The translations under genes and the position numbers were made by a program. The notes beneath the pieces were generated by a model. It saw only the letters and a program-made list of their open reading frames with translations. It was not told the DNA's origin and searched no databases. Below, piece after piece: positions 9,107-18,483 of a stretch of 64,000 nt of DNA. The stretch is from Pseudomonas sp. PDM05 (GTDB taxonomy: Bacteria > Pseudomonadota > Gammaproteobacteria > Pseudomonadales > Pseudomonadaceae), in NCBI RefSeq assembly GCF_014851685.1, contig NZ_JACVAC010000013.1:1-64000 (forward strand), written 5' to 3'. Within the stretch, counting starts at the first letter, position 1; the number at the start of each line of letters is the position of its first letter.

Positions 9107-9682
9107 ATGCTCATCCGGTCGCTGACCCTGGCTACCTTGATGGCTTTTACGGGGCCGCTGTTGGCCGCTGATGATACCAACCCACTCAAGCAGGATTTGG
9201 GCAAAGCCCGCCCGCTGGTGGTGGTGGAGCTGGATTCGGGTAATGCCACCTTGGCGATCCTCAAGAAACAACTCGACGAAGCGGCCACCAAGCAGGCGTT
9301 TGAAGAGCGCAGCATGGTGCTCTACACCGTGAAATTCGGCAGCATCGGCGCCGAAGGGGAAAAGTTCGCCAAGGACGCCAAAGACAACAAGAAGCTCACG
9401 CCACCGGAAACCAACGCATTGATCCGTGCCCTCAAGCTCGGCGCTGGCAGCGGCACCAAGGTGATCCTGGTGGGCAAGGACGGCGAGAAGAAACTCGAGA
9501 AGACCGTGCCACCGGATACCCTCGACCTCAAGGAATTCTTCAGCACCATCGACCAGATGCCCATGGCCGAAAAAGAAGCCGCCGCCGCCGCAGAACCCGA
9601 ACCGGCTGCACCGGCCCCGGCCAAGGGCGCCAAACCGACCAAAGCCGGCAGCAAGCCCGCCCCGCAACAACTGGACGATTGA
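9107..9682 (+). CDS. DUF4174 domain protein, exported
   Basis: A 191-residue protein with a signal peptide (residues 1-20, MLIRSLTLATLMAFTGPLLA), then a thioredoxin-like DUF4174 domain recognised by the VILVGKDGEKKLE strand and the IDQMPMAEKE signature (about residues 125-160). The tail is a low-complexity Ala/Pro/Lys segment (about 163-188), likely disordered in the periplasm. The family's biochemical role is unknown. ATG 9107 was chosen because AAGGAGGTG stands directly before it; the GTG at 9101 is part of that ribosome-binding site. Confidence 0.8.
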   Translation: MLIRSLTLATLMAFTGPLLAADDTNPLKQDLGKARPLVVVELDSGNATLAILKKQLDEAATKQAFEERSMVLYTVKFGSIGAEGEKFAKDAKDNKKLTPPETNALIRALKLGAGSGTKVILVGKDGEKKLEKTVPPDTLDLKEFFSTIDQMPMAEKEAAAAAEPEPAAPAPAKGAKPTKAGSKPAPQQLDD

Positions 9683-9691
9683 CCCACGCCA

Positions 9692-9737
9692 GGAGCCGGA
9701 CCCACCGGCTCCCACACAAGCCCGCTCCCACATTTGG
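9692..9737. repeat. Terminator-like hairpin plus solo REP fragment
   Basis: GGAGCCGG-ACCCA-CCGGCTCC is a perfect 8-bp stem at 9692-9712 without a T run. It is followed by AAGCCCGCTCCCACATTTGGG, a single arm of the TGTGGGAGCGGGCTTG REP class seen complete at 63.5 kb. It lies between the convergent DUF4174 gene and pslL and probably ends both transcripts. Confidence 0.6.
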
Positions 9738-9739
9738 GT

Positions 9740-10795
9740 TCAACTGCGTGCTGGAGTTGGCGTTTCAATTTTCTTGCGCACTGGAAACGGAAAGTAGAAA
9801 AACCGCAGAAACGCCACCCGCTTGATCACTTCCCCGATCAACAACGGCGCCACCACCGCCACCACCAACCCGACACTCGCCGCCACAAACGCATGCAGCC
9901 CCAGGCGTTCCATCAAGTCGACGGTCTTGTGCTGGATCTCGCCATGGAAGATCAACAGGATCAACGTGGACTGGCCAATGTAGGTCATCGCCCGCGTCAA
10001 CACGCTCGACACCATGAGCACTCGCGCCAGCGCCCAGCACAGGTAAACCCCGATCACTGCCAGCAGGCTGGTCCACAACCAGTGGTCATAGCGCCGTTGC
10101 GCCAGGTCCATGGTGTCGCCGCGCCAGAGAAACACCGCCGCAAACAGCACCGCCGATATCACCAGGGTCAGCAGTGACCCCTCATGGCGGCGCAGCCAGT
10201 CCCGCAGCAGGTAGCCGAGGATGAAACACGCGCTGCTGATCAGCGTGACGTCCAGGCTGAAGGGCAAACCCGGCAGCACCCAGGTGTGTCCGCCGACGGT
10301 CACCGGCAGTTGCCAGAACCACGGCAGTATCCAGGTGCCCACCACCAAAATCAGTCCGGTCAGCACGCAACTCAGTGCCAACGGCAGGCGTTGGATCAAA
10401 CGCAGCACGCACCAACTGAACAGAATCGCCACCCAGAAATGCGGCAAAAACCACAGCGCCTGCCACGGGATGGTGTCCACCGAGGCATACAGCACGCCGC
10501 CGACATCCGCCAGTAGCGGTTGCCCGCGCAGCACATCGCGCACGACCACGTACACCAGCATGGTGAAAAAAAACGGCTTGAGCAGGCCGTCGGCCTTGCG
10601 CACGGCCATCTCGCCAAAGGGCTGTTCCGGCTTGAACAGCACGCCAGACAAAAAGAAGAACAGCGGCAGAATGAACGACGCCAGAATCGGGTACATCAGG
10701 TCCAGGGACGTGGCCACAAACCAGCTGTGGGCATACACGATCACCAGGATGCCGATGCCTTTGGCAATATCCATTTGAATCCAGCGATGTTTCAC
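9740..10795 (-). CDS. pslL: Acyltransferase family 3 membrane protein, PslL-like
   Basis: A multi-pass integral membrane acyltransferase (acyltransferase_3 fold), about 351 residues, with the family opening MDIAKGIGILVIVYAHS (its conserved His in YAHS) and about ten hydrophobic helices. It would O-acylate the polysaccharide or its precursor. It is the twelfth and last gene of the psl-like operon, as pslL follows pslK in P. aeruginosa. The frame opens at TTG 10813, but GTG 10795 has a clear GGGAG seven bases upstream and is my choice; the gap to pslK is then 22 bases. No pslM, pslN or pslO follows: the next gene is convergent. Confidence 0.8.
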   Translation of the reverse strand: MKHRWIQMDIAKGIGILVIVYAHSWFVATSLDLMYPILASFILPLFFFLSGVLFKPEQPFGEMAVRKADGLLKPFFFTMLVYVVVRDVLRGQPLLADVGGVLYASVDTIPWQALWFLPHFWVAILFSWCVLRLIQRLPLALSCVLTGLILVVGTWILPWFWQLPVTVGGHTWVLPGLPFSLDVTLISSACFILGYLLRDWLRRHEGSLLTLVISAVLFAAVFLWRGDTMDLAQRRYDHWLWTSLLAVIGVYLCWALARVLMVSSVLTRAMTYIGQSTLILLIFHGEIQHKTVDLMERLGLHAFVAASVGLVVAVVAPLLIGEVIKRVAFLRFFYFPFPVRKKIETPTPARS

Positions 10796-10817
10796 CTGAT
10801 CACTCCCGAACAATCGT

Positions 10818-12227
10818 TCATGCCTTGCGCCACGGCTTCAGCCACAGCCCCATTCCCAGCAACACCAGCGCGCCGGCCAGGGTGCTCAGCGCCAGTTGCC
10901 GCCAGACGCCTTCAATGCCAAACAGCCACAGCGCCGCCAGCCCCATCAACAGCGCGCTCAACAGCCATTGCCGTGCCCAGGGCAGGGCAGTGAGCAAGGA
11001 CTGGCGTTGCATCAGCAGCAACGCAGTGCAGATCACTCCGGCCAGTGCGGCCAGCGCAATGCCCGCCAGGCCGAAGACAAACGGCAGCGCGCCGAGCAAC
11101 AGTACGTTGACCAGGCTGCCGAGCAACTCGCAACGCAACGGCTGGCGCGTGTCACCGGCGGCGTAGGCGTAACGCGCCAGCAAGGCGTTCCAGGCGCCGA
11201 ACACCAAGGGCACGGCAAACCAGGCCAACAACAACGGCAACGGCGAATCCGCCGATTGCTTGGGCAGCAGCAACGCCACCAGGCTCGGCGCGGCGGCCAC
11301 CAGCCCGACACCGGCGGGCAGGGTCAGCACGCTGGCGGTTTCCAGGCCGCGCTTGAGCAGCGCCAGGCGCGCATCGCCCTGACGGCGGCTCATCATGCCC
11401 AACAGCACCTGGTTGAGGCTCATCAGCGCAATCAGCGGCAGGTTCATCAGCTTGCGTGCGAGGTTGACCCAGGTCACCGCGCCTTCGCCCAGCAGCGACG
11501 CCACCAACCGTTCGATCAACGCCAAGCCCTGGCTGGCAGCATTGCTCAACAGCAGCGGGCCGATGCGCTGGCCCAACTCGCGCAACGGCGCCAGCGCCAG
11601 CTGCCAGCGCCACGGCCGCCAGCCCTGGCGCCAGATCGAAGGCAGCAGCGCCAGCGGCATCAACAGGCTGCCGGCGAGGCACGCCAGGGCCAGGGTGTGC
11701 GGTTGCGTGGCGTTGCCGGCCAGGGCGAGGTAGGTCACCGGCGGCAGGTTGAACAGCAGCGAGCCCAGGCCCGCCAGCACAAAGCGCTCGCCCGCCTGCA
11801 ATGGAATGCTGAACAGCGCATGCAGCAGTAAACCCGGCACGCACCACGCGACGACCTGCAGGTTGCTGCCCGCCAACGCCGTGGCACTTGCCGCCAACCC
11901 GGGGCCGAGCAGTTGCACCAGCCACGGCGCCAACAAGGCCAGCAACAGGCTGGTCACCAGTGCGATCAGCAGCAAGGCTGCAAACATCACTGCCAGCCAG
12001 TCCAGCCGCCCGCGCTCGTCTCGTTGCAAGTACAGCGGCAGCGCGGCGGCGCTCAGCACGCCACCGGCCAGCGACATGCGCAAGGCTTCGGGCAAGAACA
12101 ACGCAATCAGGAACGCATCACTGCGCTCGCCCGCGCCCCAGGCCGCCACCAGCAGCCATTCGCGCGCAAAGCCCAGGCACAAGCCGAGCAACGTCGCCAC
12201 GGTCAGCCAGGCGGCGGAGCCGAACAT
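10818..12227 (-). CDS. pslK: MurJ/MviN-type lipid-linked oligosaccharide flippase, PslK-like
   Basis: A 469-residue MOP-superfamily membrane protein with about fourteen hydrophobic segments. The N-terminus (WLTVATLLGLCLGFAREWLL, then the SDAFLIALFLPE element) matches the MviN/MurJ branch. In this setting it is expected to flip lipid-linked Psl repeat units across the inner membrane and not to serve peptidoglycan. Its ATG overlaps the pslJ stop by one base (TGATG), so translation is coupled. Length equals that of P. aeruginosa PslK as I recall it. Confidence 0.85.
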   Translation of the reverse strand: MFGSAAWLTVATLLGLCLGFAREWLLVAAWGAGERSDAFLIALFLPEALRMSLAGGVLSAAALPLYLQRDERGRLDWLAVMFAALLLIALVTSLLLALLAPWLVQLLGPGLAASATALAGSNLQVVAWCVPGLLLHALFSIPLQAGERFVLAGLGSLLFNLPPVTYLALAGNATQPHTLALACLAGSLLMPLALLPSIWRQGWRPWRWQLALAPLRELGQRIGPLLLSNAASQGLALIERLVASLLGEGAVTWVNLARKLMNLPLIALMSLNQVLLGMMSRRQGDARLALLKRGLETASVLTLPAGVGLVAAAPSLVALLLPKQSADSPLPLLLAWFAVPLVFGAWNALLARYAYAAGDTRQPLRCELLGSLVNVLLLGALPFVFGLAGIALAALAGVICTALLLMQRQSLLTALPWARQWLLSALLMGLAALWLFGIEGVWRQLALSTLAGALVLLGMGLWLKPWRKA

Positions 12228-13660
12228 CAGGGACGTACGCCGTTGAGCAAAGGCGCGTGTGCCGCCACGCGTTTGACCTGCGGCAGCCGCGCCGGAAACA
12301 GCCGCCGCGCCTCCAGCACGTTGATCCCCACCATCAGCCAGAACAACGCCACCATCACCACCGCAAAGCTGAAGTAGTGGTCAAACAAGCCGCTGACCAG
12401 CGCCGACAGAATCCCCGCCGTGGTGCCCAGCCACAGGGCGTTGTCCTTGGTCAGGCGGATCGGGCCTTTTTCCGGGCGCGCTTCACGCCACCAGCGCACG
12501 GTCACCGCGACAAACAGCAGCATGCCGACAATGCCGACCTTGTAGATGTAGTTCAGCCACAGGTTGGAGATCCCCAGCAGATGTGTGCCCGGCACCGGCG
12601 GGTCGACCTTGAAGCCAATGCCCAGGGGGTACGCGGCCACCGCCTGCGGGAACAGGCGATACTCATCCACGCGTACTTCGGTACTGGCGTTGCTCGACGA
12701 GAAAATCGTCGCCAGGCGGTCCTGCAACGGTGGGTACGCGATCACCAGCGCCACGGTCAAGGCCGCGCCGATCATCAGCAAACGCCCGGTGTATGGCACG
12801 CGACGCGTGGCCATCCACAGCAGCACCAGCGCCAGGCTGACCATCGCGCCACGGCTACTGGCCAACAACAGCGCTGCCGCGCCCAGGCACGCCACGCTCA
12901 GGCCCAGGCCGCGCTTCCAGCCTTGTTCGGTCATGCCGTAGCAGAACGCCAGCGGCAGCAGCAGCGCCATGATCCCACCGATGGCATTCGGGTGCGTCCA
13001 CGGCGAACCCATGCGCGAGGACATGGCCTCCAGGCCGAACTTCAGCGTGTCGAAGTTGGCGTAGTTGAACAGCCCCAGGATCGGCGCAATTCCGGCCCCC
13101 GAGCGGGTGCGCACAAATACCCCGATCGACAGCAACAGCATCGCCAAGGTGCCCAGCAGCAGGGCGATCACCAGGGATTCGCGGTGCTTTTGTTCCACCA
13201 GCAACTTGGCCGCGAGAAACACCCCCGACAGGTTCAGCAACCAGCGCAGCCAGTTGGCCAGACCGCTGCTCTCGGCGTGGGTGATGACCTGGCCGACGAT
13301 AAACGGCAATACGCTGAACAGCATCAGCCACAGCAGCATCTGGTCGGTGGGGCGCTGCGAGAAACGCGGCGAGTCGGGCAGCCGCGACAGAAAGCGTTGC
13401 CACAGCACCGCGCCCCAGGTCAGCGCCAGGATCGCTTCGCTGACGGTGGTGCGGATGCCCAGGTTGACCGTTGAGTACGGCATGAACGTCGCCGCCACCG
13501 CAAACAGCAACAGACCCCAGAGCGGAAAGCGCAGGATCGTCAATGCGCCCGCCAGGCCCAGCACCGCGACAAATGCCTTGGCCGGGGACAGCAACAACGC
13601 CAGGGCGCCGAACAGCGCACCAAAGAACACCGGGACGAGGCTTGGCAGGCTTACTCTCAT
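12227..13660 (-). CDS. pslJ: Polysaccharide polymerase/O-antigen ligase family protein, PslJ-like
   Basis: A 477-residue integral membrane protein with ten or more hydrophobic helices and a large periplasmic loop holding the Wzy_C/O-antigen ligase region (GSPWTHPNAIGGIMALLLP, about residues 210-235, then SSRGAMVSL). It is expected to polymerise the repeat units at the periplasmic face. It sits between glycosyltransferase pslI and flippase pslK; its start overlaps the pslI stop by four bases. Functional call is by family and position. Confidence 0.83.
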   Translation of the reverse strand: MRVSLPSLVPVFFGALFGALALLLSPAKAFVAVLGLAGALTILRFPLWGLLLFAVAATFMPYSTVNLGIRTTVSEAILALTWGAVLWQRFLSRLPDSPRFSQRPTDQMLLWLMLFSVLPFIVGQVITHAESSGLANWLRWLLNLSGVFLAAKLLVEQKHRESLVIALLLGTLAMLLLSIGVFVRTRSGAGIAPILGLFNYANFDTLKFGLEAMSSRMGSPWTHPNAIGGIMALLLPLAFCYGMTEQGWKRGLGLSVACLGAAALLLASSRGAMVSLALVLLWMATRRVPYTGRLLMIGAALTVALVIAYPPLQDRLATIFSSSNASTEVRVDEYRLFPQAVAAYPLGIGFKVDPPVPGTHLLGISNLWLNYIYKVGIVGMLLFVAVTVRWWREARPEKGPIRLTKDNALWLGTTAGILSALVSGLFDHYFSFAVVMVALFWLMVGINVLEARRLFPARLPQVKRVAAHAPLLNGVRP

Positions 13661-14760
13661 TGAAGCTCCTCGATCAATTCAGCCAGGCGCCGACGGTAGG
13701 CGCCGGGGTTATAGCGTTCGGCCCATTGGCGGCATTGCTCCGGCGCGTCTTCGGCGGGGCGCTGCGCCAGGTCCAGCATCAACTGCACCAACGCCGGGCC
13801 ATCGGTGGGCGAAAAACGCGGCGCCGACGGCGGGGTGATTTCATCCAGCGACGTACCGCTGGCCACGGCCACCGGCGTGCCGACGCTCAGGGCCTCGATC
13901 ACCGGCAAGCCGAAGCCTTCGGCATACGACGGTTGCCACAAGCGCGAGGCCTGGCGGTACAGCGCGTGCAATTCGGCATCCGACACGCCACTCAGTGCGC
14001 GAATCCCCGGCAAGCTGCGTTGGGCCTCGGGCAAATGCTCAAGGCTGCCGACCAGCACCAACTCCGGCACGGCTGGGGATTGGCGCCGCGCCCGTTGCCA
14101 GGCGTCGACCCAAAACGGCACGTTTTTGCGCAACTCCCGAGTGCCTACCAGCAACCAGTAATCCTTGGGCAGTTGGCGTGCGCTGAGGTCTGCGGGCAGC
14201 CCGGCGAACCCATCGACCTGATTGGGCAGCACACGAATCTTGGCCTTTGCCTCGGGAAACAAACGCGCGGTCTCATCGGCGCTGTACTGCGACGGTGTCC
14301 ACACCCGGTCGGCACTGCGCACTGCCCAGGCAATCGACAACCGGTCGCTGGTCTTGTAGATCAGCGCCTTCAGGCGGTTGGCGTGGTAGTTGTCCAAAGT
14401 GATCTGGAACAAGTCGTGCAACAGCACCACCGTGCGCAGGCCCTTGGGTTTGGGCGGCAGCGGCAGGCCCATGTTGAAGGTGCTGATGTACAGGTCGACG
14501 TGTTGCTCGCGCAGTGCACGCGGCAAAAAACCGGCCTCGAAGCGCAGGCGATTGTGCGGTTGGTGCATCGCGGTTTTCGCGCAGCCCCAGCTTGGGCAGT
14601 GGGCCTGCAAGCGGCTGGCGTCACCCAGGGGCGCCACGGTGAAGCGCTCCAGTTCGACCTGCGGCAAGGCGCGCAGGGCGGTTTCCAGGGCATACACCTG
14701 GCGGCTGATCCCCGATTGCGGCGAGGTGCCGACGGTGCGGTAGTCCAGGCCTATACGCAT
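13657..14760 (-). CDS. pslI: Glycosyltransferase family 4/1, PslI-like
   Basis: A 367-residue GT-B glycosyltransferase acting in the cytoplasm on the lipid-linked repeat unit. The C-terminal nucleotide-sugar domain shows the usual PSYAEGFGLPVIEAL motif (about residues 278-292) with the EGFGLP glutamates. N-terminal GT4 features include GISRQVYALETAL. It overlaps pslH by 10 bases and pslJ by 4 bases. The transferred sugar is unknown. Confidence 0.85.
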   Translation of the reverse strand: MRIGLDYRTVGTSPQSGISRQVYALETALRALPQVELERFTVAPLGDASRLQAHCPSWGCAKTAMHQPHNRLRFEAGFLPRALREQHVDLYISTFNMGLPLPPKPKGLRTVVLLHDLFQITLDNYHANRLKALIYKTSDRLSIAWAVRSADRVWTPSQYSADETARLFPEAKAKIRVLPNQVDGFAGLPADLSARQLPKDYWLLVGTRELRKNVPFWVDAWQRARRQSPAVPELVLVGSLEHLPEAQRSLPGIRALSGVSDAELHALYRQASRLWQPSYAEGFGLPVIEALSVGTPVAVASGTSLDEITPPSAPRFSPTDGPALVQLMLDLAQRPAEDAPEQCRQWAERYNPGAYRRRLAELIEELQ

Positions 14761-15968
14761 GTGGGCTCCTTGCGTTTGAGCGGCACGAGGCTGGCGTACA
14801 CCTGCTCCAATTGGCTGGCGGCGACGCTCCAGTCATGGGCCCGGCGCACATACGCACGTCCGGACTCCCCCATGGGCGCGGCCGCTTCGGGAAATTGCAG
14901 CAGACGCACCACGGCATCCGCCAGGGCGGACGCGCTTTGGCCGCCGAGGTAGTCCAGGCCCTCCACCAGGTCCAGGCCCGACACACCTTGCGCAGTGCTC
15001 GCCAACGGCAGGCCGGCGGCCAGGGCTTCGAGCACCTTGAGCTTGGAACCGCCGCCATGGCGCAACGGCGCCAGGAACACCGAACTGCTCGATTGCAACG
15101 CCAGCAGGTCCGGCACGAAGCCTTGCCATTCGATGCGCGGGTCCGGCCAGCGCGTGCGCCAACTGCCGGGCATGCCAAAGCCGCACACGCTCATGCGCGC
15201 ATCGGGGCAACGCGCCCAGACCTTGGGCAGGATTTCATCCAGGGCCCACTCGATGGCGTCCACATTCGGTGCGTATTCATAGTTGCCGAGGAACAGCACA
15301 CGGCGCGCCGACGGGTCGGGATGGGCCCGGGCGAAGTGGTCGCAATCCACGCCGTTGACCACCACCGGCACCGCTTTGCCGGCGATGGCTTCGAGGACTT
15401 GGGCATCGCTGTCGGTCACGGCTATCACTTGAGTGGCCTGGCGCATCACCCGGCGTTCCCAGCGCGCATAGCGCCACTGATCATAGCGAATGAACGGCAG
15501 CGCCCAACGCGGCAGGCGGTCGTAGGTGGCGGCGCCAAGGGCGGATTCGACGTTGTGCTCGGTCAGCACGAACGGCTGGGCCTTGCGCGCCAGTGCGCTT
15601 TCGTAGGGCTGCAAGGTGTAGCTGTGTTCGATCTGCACCACGTCCCACTGTTCGCCCAGCAGCCACTCGAAAGTGTCCTGCAATTGCCCCGACAGACCAT
15701 TCACGCTGGCCAGCAGCGGATAGGGCGCGATCAACCCGGCGACCAGGGTCTTGACGCTGCGCAGCGGGCGACGCGGCAGCACGATCAGCTGTTCCAGGAA
15801 GGCTTCGAGCACCGCGCGATCGGCCGCTGCCACCGGGTGCTTGTCATGCAGCAACAGCGTGATCTGGTGCCCACGCGCCGCGAGGCTGCGCAGCAGGTGG
15901 AACTGGCGCGTCTTGCCGCCGCTGGTGGCCGGCCAGGGTGAGTAGGGCAGGATCCATAAAATACGCAT
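14751..15968 (-). CDS. pslH: Glycosyltransferase family 4/1, PslH-like
   Basis: A GT-B glycosyltransferase of 405 residues, starting MRILWILPYSPWPATSGGKT, with the acceptor-side glycine-rich loop SGGKTR and a C-terminal Glycos_transf_1 domain (NYEYAPNVDAI, then APLRHGGGSKLKVLEALAAG with the EALA motif). It adds a sugar to the lipid-linked precursor in the cytoplasm. A GTG six bases upstream (15974), directly after the pslG stop, is an alternative start; the GGGA before it fits ATG 15968 better. Confidence 0.84.
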   Translation of the reverse strand: MRILWILPYSPWPATSGGKTRQFHLLRSLAARGHQITLLLHDKHPVAAADRAVLEAFLEQLIVLPRRPLRSVKTLVAGLIAPYPLLASVNGLSGQLQDTFEWLLGEQWDVVQIEHSYTLQPYESALARKAQPFVLTEHNVESALGAATYDRLPRWALPFIRYDQWRYARWERRVMRQATQVIAVTDSDAQVLEAIAGKAVPVVVNGVDCDHFARAHPDPSARRVLFLGNYEYAPNVDAIEWALDEILPKVWARCPDARMSVCGFGMPGSWRTRWPDPRIEWQGFVPDLLALQSSSSVFLAPLRHGGGSKLKVLEALAAGLPLASTAQGVSGLDLVEGLDYLGGQSASALADAVVRLLQFPEAAAPMGESGRAYVRRAHDWSVAASQLEQVYASLVPLKRKEPTCV

Positions 15969-15974
15969 GGTCAC

Positions 15975-17303
15975 TTAATCCCATAACAGAATTTGCAGGT
16001 TCGGCTTGACCGTCACGGTCAGGCCGTTGGTGCCGCTTACCGGGGTTTGCGTGCCGCGTAGCGGGTCGTACAGGGTCGCACGGGTCAGCCCGGGCAAGTG
16101 TGCGTTGCCGCCCTCGGCCGCCCAGAAGAACCATAGCTTGTGGCCGTCGGCGCGGGTCCAGCCGATGCTGAACAGGCCGTCGGGCAATTGGTCGGCGGCC
16201 GGTGGGTCGGCCGGGCTCAGGCTGGGGCCGCTGACATCCAGGAAATACTTCAGCGCGGTGTAGACCGGCTTGGGGTTGGCGTTGATGTCGAGCAAGCCGT
16301 AGAACCTGTCGCGCACGCTGGCGCGTTGGTCCAGGTCGCTGAGGGTGAACAGGAAGATCCTGTCGAAATCCATCGCGCTCATCAGCGCCACGCGCCGCAC
16401 CACGTAATCGGCCTGTTGTTGCGGGGTGATCAGGTCTTGCGCGTCTTTCGGCCCCGGGTAGGTCGACCAGCCCCACTCGGTGCTCCACAGCGACTGCACG
16501 CCGCCGTTGCGCAGGGCCTGGTTGAGCGCGCTGGTCTTGGCAATCAAATCCAGGTTGGACGGGTCGTTGCCTTCGGGCAACTGGGTGTAGGGGTGATAGG
16601 ACACCACCGTGTTCAGGCTGGCCACGCCGAGGGCGCCGAGGGCGTTGAACATGGTCTGGCCGTTGGGCATTTCGCTGAAAAACGCCATGCCGGCGGCCAC
16701 CACGGGTTTCGCCGGATTCACCCCGCGCAAGGCGCTCGCCGTGGCGGTCAACAGGCTGGCATAACCCGCCGGGTCGGCCGCCGGACGCCAGAAGCCGAGC
16801 AGGTTGGGCTCGTTCCACACCTGCCAGGCATCAACGCTGGGGTAGCGCTGGGACAGCAGCGCCATGCGTGTGGCGAACATGTTCGGATCGGCCGGCGGGT
16901 ACTGGTCCTGATACGGCGCGCCAGCGGGCGCAGTGGTGGCGAAAGGGGCCGAACCGACCAGGTAGAACAGCGACTTGAGCTGGTTGTCTTGCAGCTTGCC
17001 GACCAACTGATCGAGGGTCGCGATCTGGTACTGGTTTTCCACGGGTTCCAGTTGATCCCAGTGCAAATCCAGGCGCACCCATTGCAGGCCCAGGGCCTTG
17101 AGGCGGTCGATCTGCAGCTGGTAGCGCGCGGGGCTGAACCACAGGAACTGCGCGTTCACCCCCAGGAAATCCTTCCACACCACCTCCTTGTTGCCCTTGA
17201 GCACATGGTTCTCGGCGTCGGCTGGGCGCCCCCACATAAACGCGCCGAGGCCAAGGGCGGCGATCAGCGCAAGGCTCGCCAGGTAGGTGTATCTACGTGC
17301 CAT
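15975..17303 (-). CDS. pslG: GH39-type glycoside hydrolase, PslG
   Basis: A 442-residue glycosidase, the same length as P. aeruginosa PslG. An N-terminal membrane anchor (about residues 8-25) places it at the periplasmic inner-membrane face. The acid/base glutamate in AWQVWNEPN falls at residue 165 and the nucleophile in LWSTEWGWS at residue 276, the numbers known for PslG. PslG is an endoglycosidase that trims or releases Psl. The ATG at 17303 was chosen over a TTG frame opening at 17330; it follows a GGGGGCC stretch and overlaps pslF by 11 bases. A beta-sandwich domain forms the last ~100 residues. This match is the firmest single argument that the operon is psl. Confidence 0.92.
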   Translation of the reverse strand: MARRYTYLASLALIAALGLGAFMWGRPADAENHVLKGNKEVVWKDFLGVNAQFLWFSPARYQLQIDRLKALGLQWVRLDLHWDQLEPVENQYQIATLDQLVGKLQDNQLKSLFYLVGSAPFATTAPAGAPYQDQYPPADPNMFATRMALLSQRYPSVDAWQVWNEPNLLGFWRPAADPAGYASLLTATASALRGVNPAKPVVAAGMAFFSEMPNGQTMFNALGALGVASLNTVVSYHPYTQLPEGNDPSNLDLIAKTSALNQALRNGGVQSLWSTEWGWSTYPGPKDAQDLITPQQQADYVVRRVALMSAMDFDRIFLFTLSDLDQRASVRDRFYGLLDINANPKPVYTALKYFLDVSGPSLSPADPPAADQLPDGLFSIGWTRADGHKLWFFWAAEGGNAHLPGLTRATLYDPLRGTQTPVSGTNGLTVTVKPNLQILLWD

Positions 17304-18483
17304 ACGGGGCCCCCGCAATCGCCTGTTCAAACAGCTGCTTGAAGCGCTGCGCGGTCAGCGGCCACAGGCGTTCGCGGCCGATTTCCCCGGCACGTTCGGC
17401 CCAGTCCCGGACCAACGACGGCGTGCGTGCCAGGCGCAGCAATTGCGCGGTGAGCGCCGCCACGTCACCTTGTGGATAGATCGCGCCGTTGCCGCTGGCG
17501 ACCTCTTCGGCAAACGCCCGCGCATCCGAGGTGATCGCCCCGCGCCCGCACGCGGCGGCCCAGGACAGGGCGCCACTGGTGCCGCGTTGGCGCCCGAGCA
17601 GGCCGAGTTTTTTCGATTCGCGATACGGCAACACCATCACATGGTGCGCCTGGATCGTCTGCGCGATCTCGGCCGCCGGCAGGTTCAGCCGCCAGTCGAG
17701 GGTGTCGGTGAGGCCCAGTGCGGCGATCTGGCTGTTCAACTGCTCCAGGTAATTGCCGCCTGCGCCGAACGCCATCTCAGCGGCGGTGCCACCGGCCAGG
17801 GTCAGGCGCACGCGGCCGCGTAATTCGGGGGCTTGCTTGAACATGTCGGCCAGGGCTTGCAGCAGGTCTTCAATGCCTTTGCCGCGGTAGATAAAGCCGA
17901 AGTACAACAGGTGCAAGGTATCCAACGCCGGCAGCGGTGCGGTTGGGATCGCCAGGTTGGCGTGGTTGATCACCGCGACTTTGCCGGGTGGCAATTGCAT
18001 GCGCTGGGTCAGGCAGTCGGCGCCGAGGCGGGTGAGGGTGATCAGTCGGGTCAGGCCTCTGGCGACTTGGCGTTCTTCGCGCAAGGTCAGTGGGTCGGCC
18101 AGCACCACCGCCGCTTGCGGCAACGGGCTGGGCAGGCGTTCCAGCAGGTTCAGCGGGAAGGGCAGCCGCTCGCGCCGCCAGACGATGCGCTCGGGGTCAT
18201 GCACCGTGGCGGTCAGCGCTAGGGTCGGGTGAGCCTTGCGCAATTCGCGCAGGGCCAGGAACTCGCCGAGCCGCCCGCCGCCCAATTCGGCGTGGACCAG
18301 GTCGACGCTCTGCCAATTGAACGCGGCGATGGCCTGCTGGATCGCCTGGGTACTTCCCTGCGCGCCGCTCAACGGTGTCGCCACCGTCACGCCCAACTGC
18401 TCCAGCGCCGTCTTGAAATGGTTCGCATAGTCGGCGATGCCGTTTTTTTCCGGCGGCAAAGGAGCCAGCAGGGCAATGCGCAT
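17293..18483 (-). CDS. pslF: Glycosyltransferase family 4/1, PslF-like
   Basis: A 396-residue GT-B enzyme opening MRIALLAPLPPEKNGIADYA, a form common in GT4 enzymes of exopolysaccharide clusters, with a C-terminal domain containing LLYFGFIYRGKGIEDLL and a donor-site region with ARAFAEEVASGNGAIY. It should build the repeat unit from a nucleotide sugar in the cytoplasm. Its ATG overlaps the pslE stop by one base. Confidence 0.85.
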   Translation of the reverse strand: MRIALLAPLPPEKNGIADYANHFKTALEQLGVTVATPLSGAQGSTQAIQQAIAAFNWQSVDLVHAELGGGRLGEFLALRELRKAHPTLALTATVHDPERIVWRRERLPFPLNLLERLPSPLPQAAVVLADPLTLREERQVARGLTRLITLTRLGADCLTQRMQLPPGKVAVINHANLAIPTAPLPALDTLHLLYFGFIYRGKGIEDLLQALADMFKQAPELRGRVRLTLAGGTAAEMAFGAGGNYLEQLNSQIAALGLTDTLDWRLNLPAAEIAQTIQAHHVMVLPYRESKKLGLLGRQRGTSGALSWAAACGRGAITSDARAFAEEVASGNGAIYPQGDVAALTAQLLRLARTPSLVRDWAERAGEIGRERLWPLTAQRFKQLFEQAIAGAPYGT

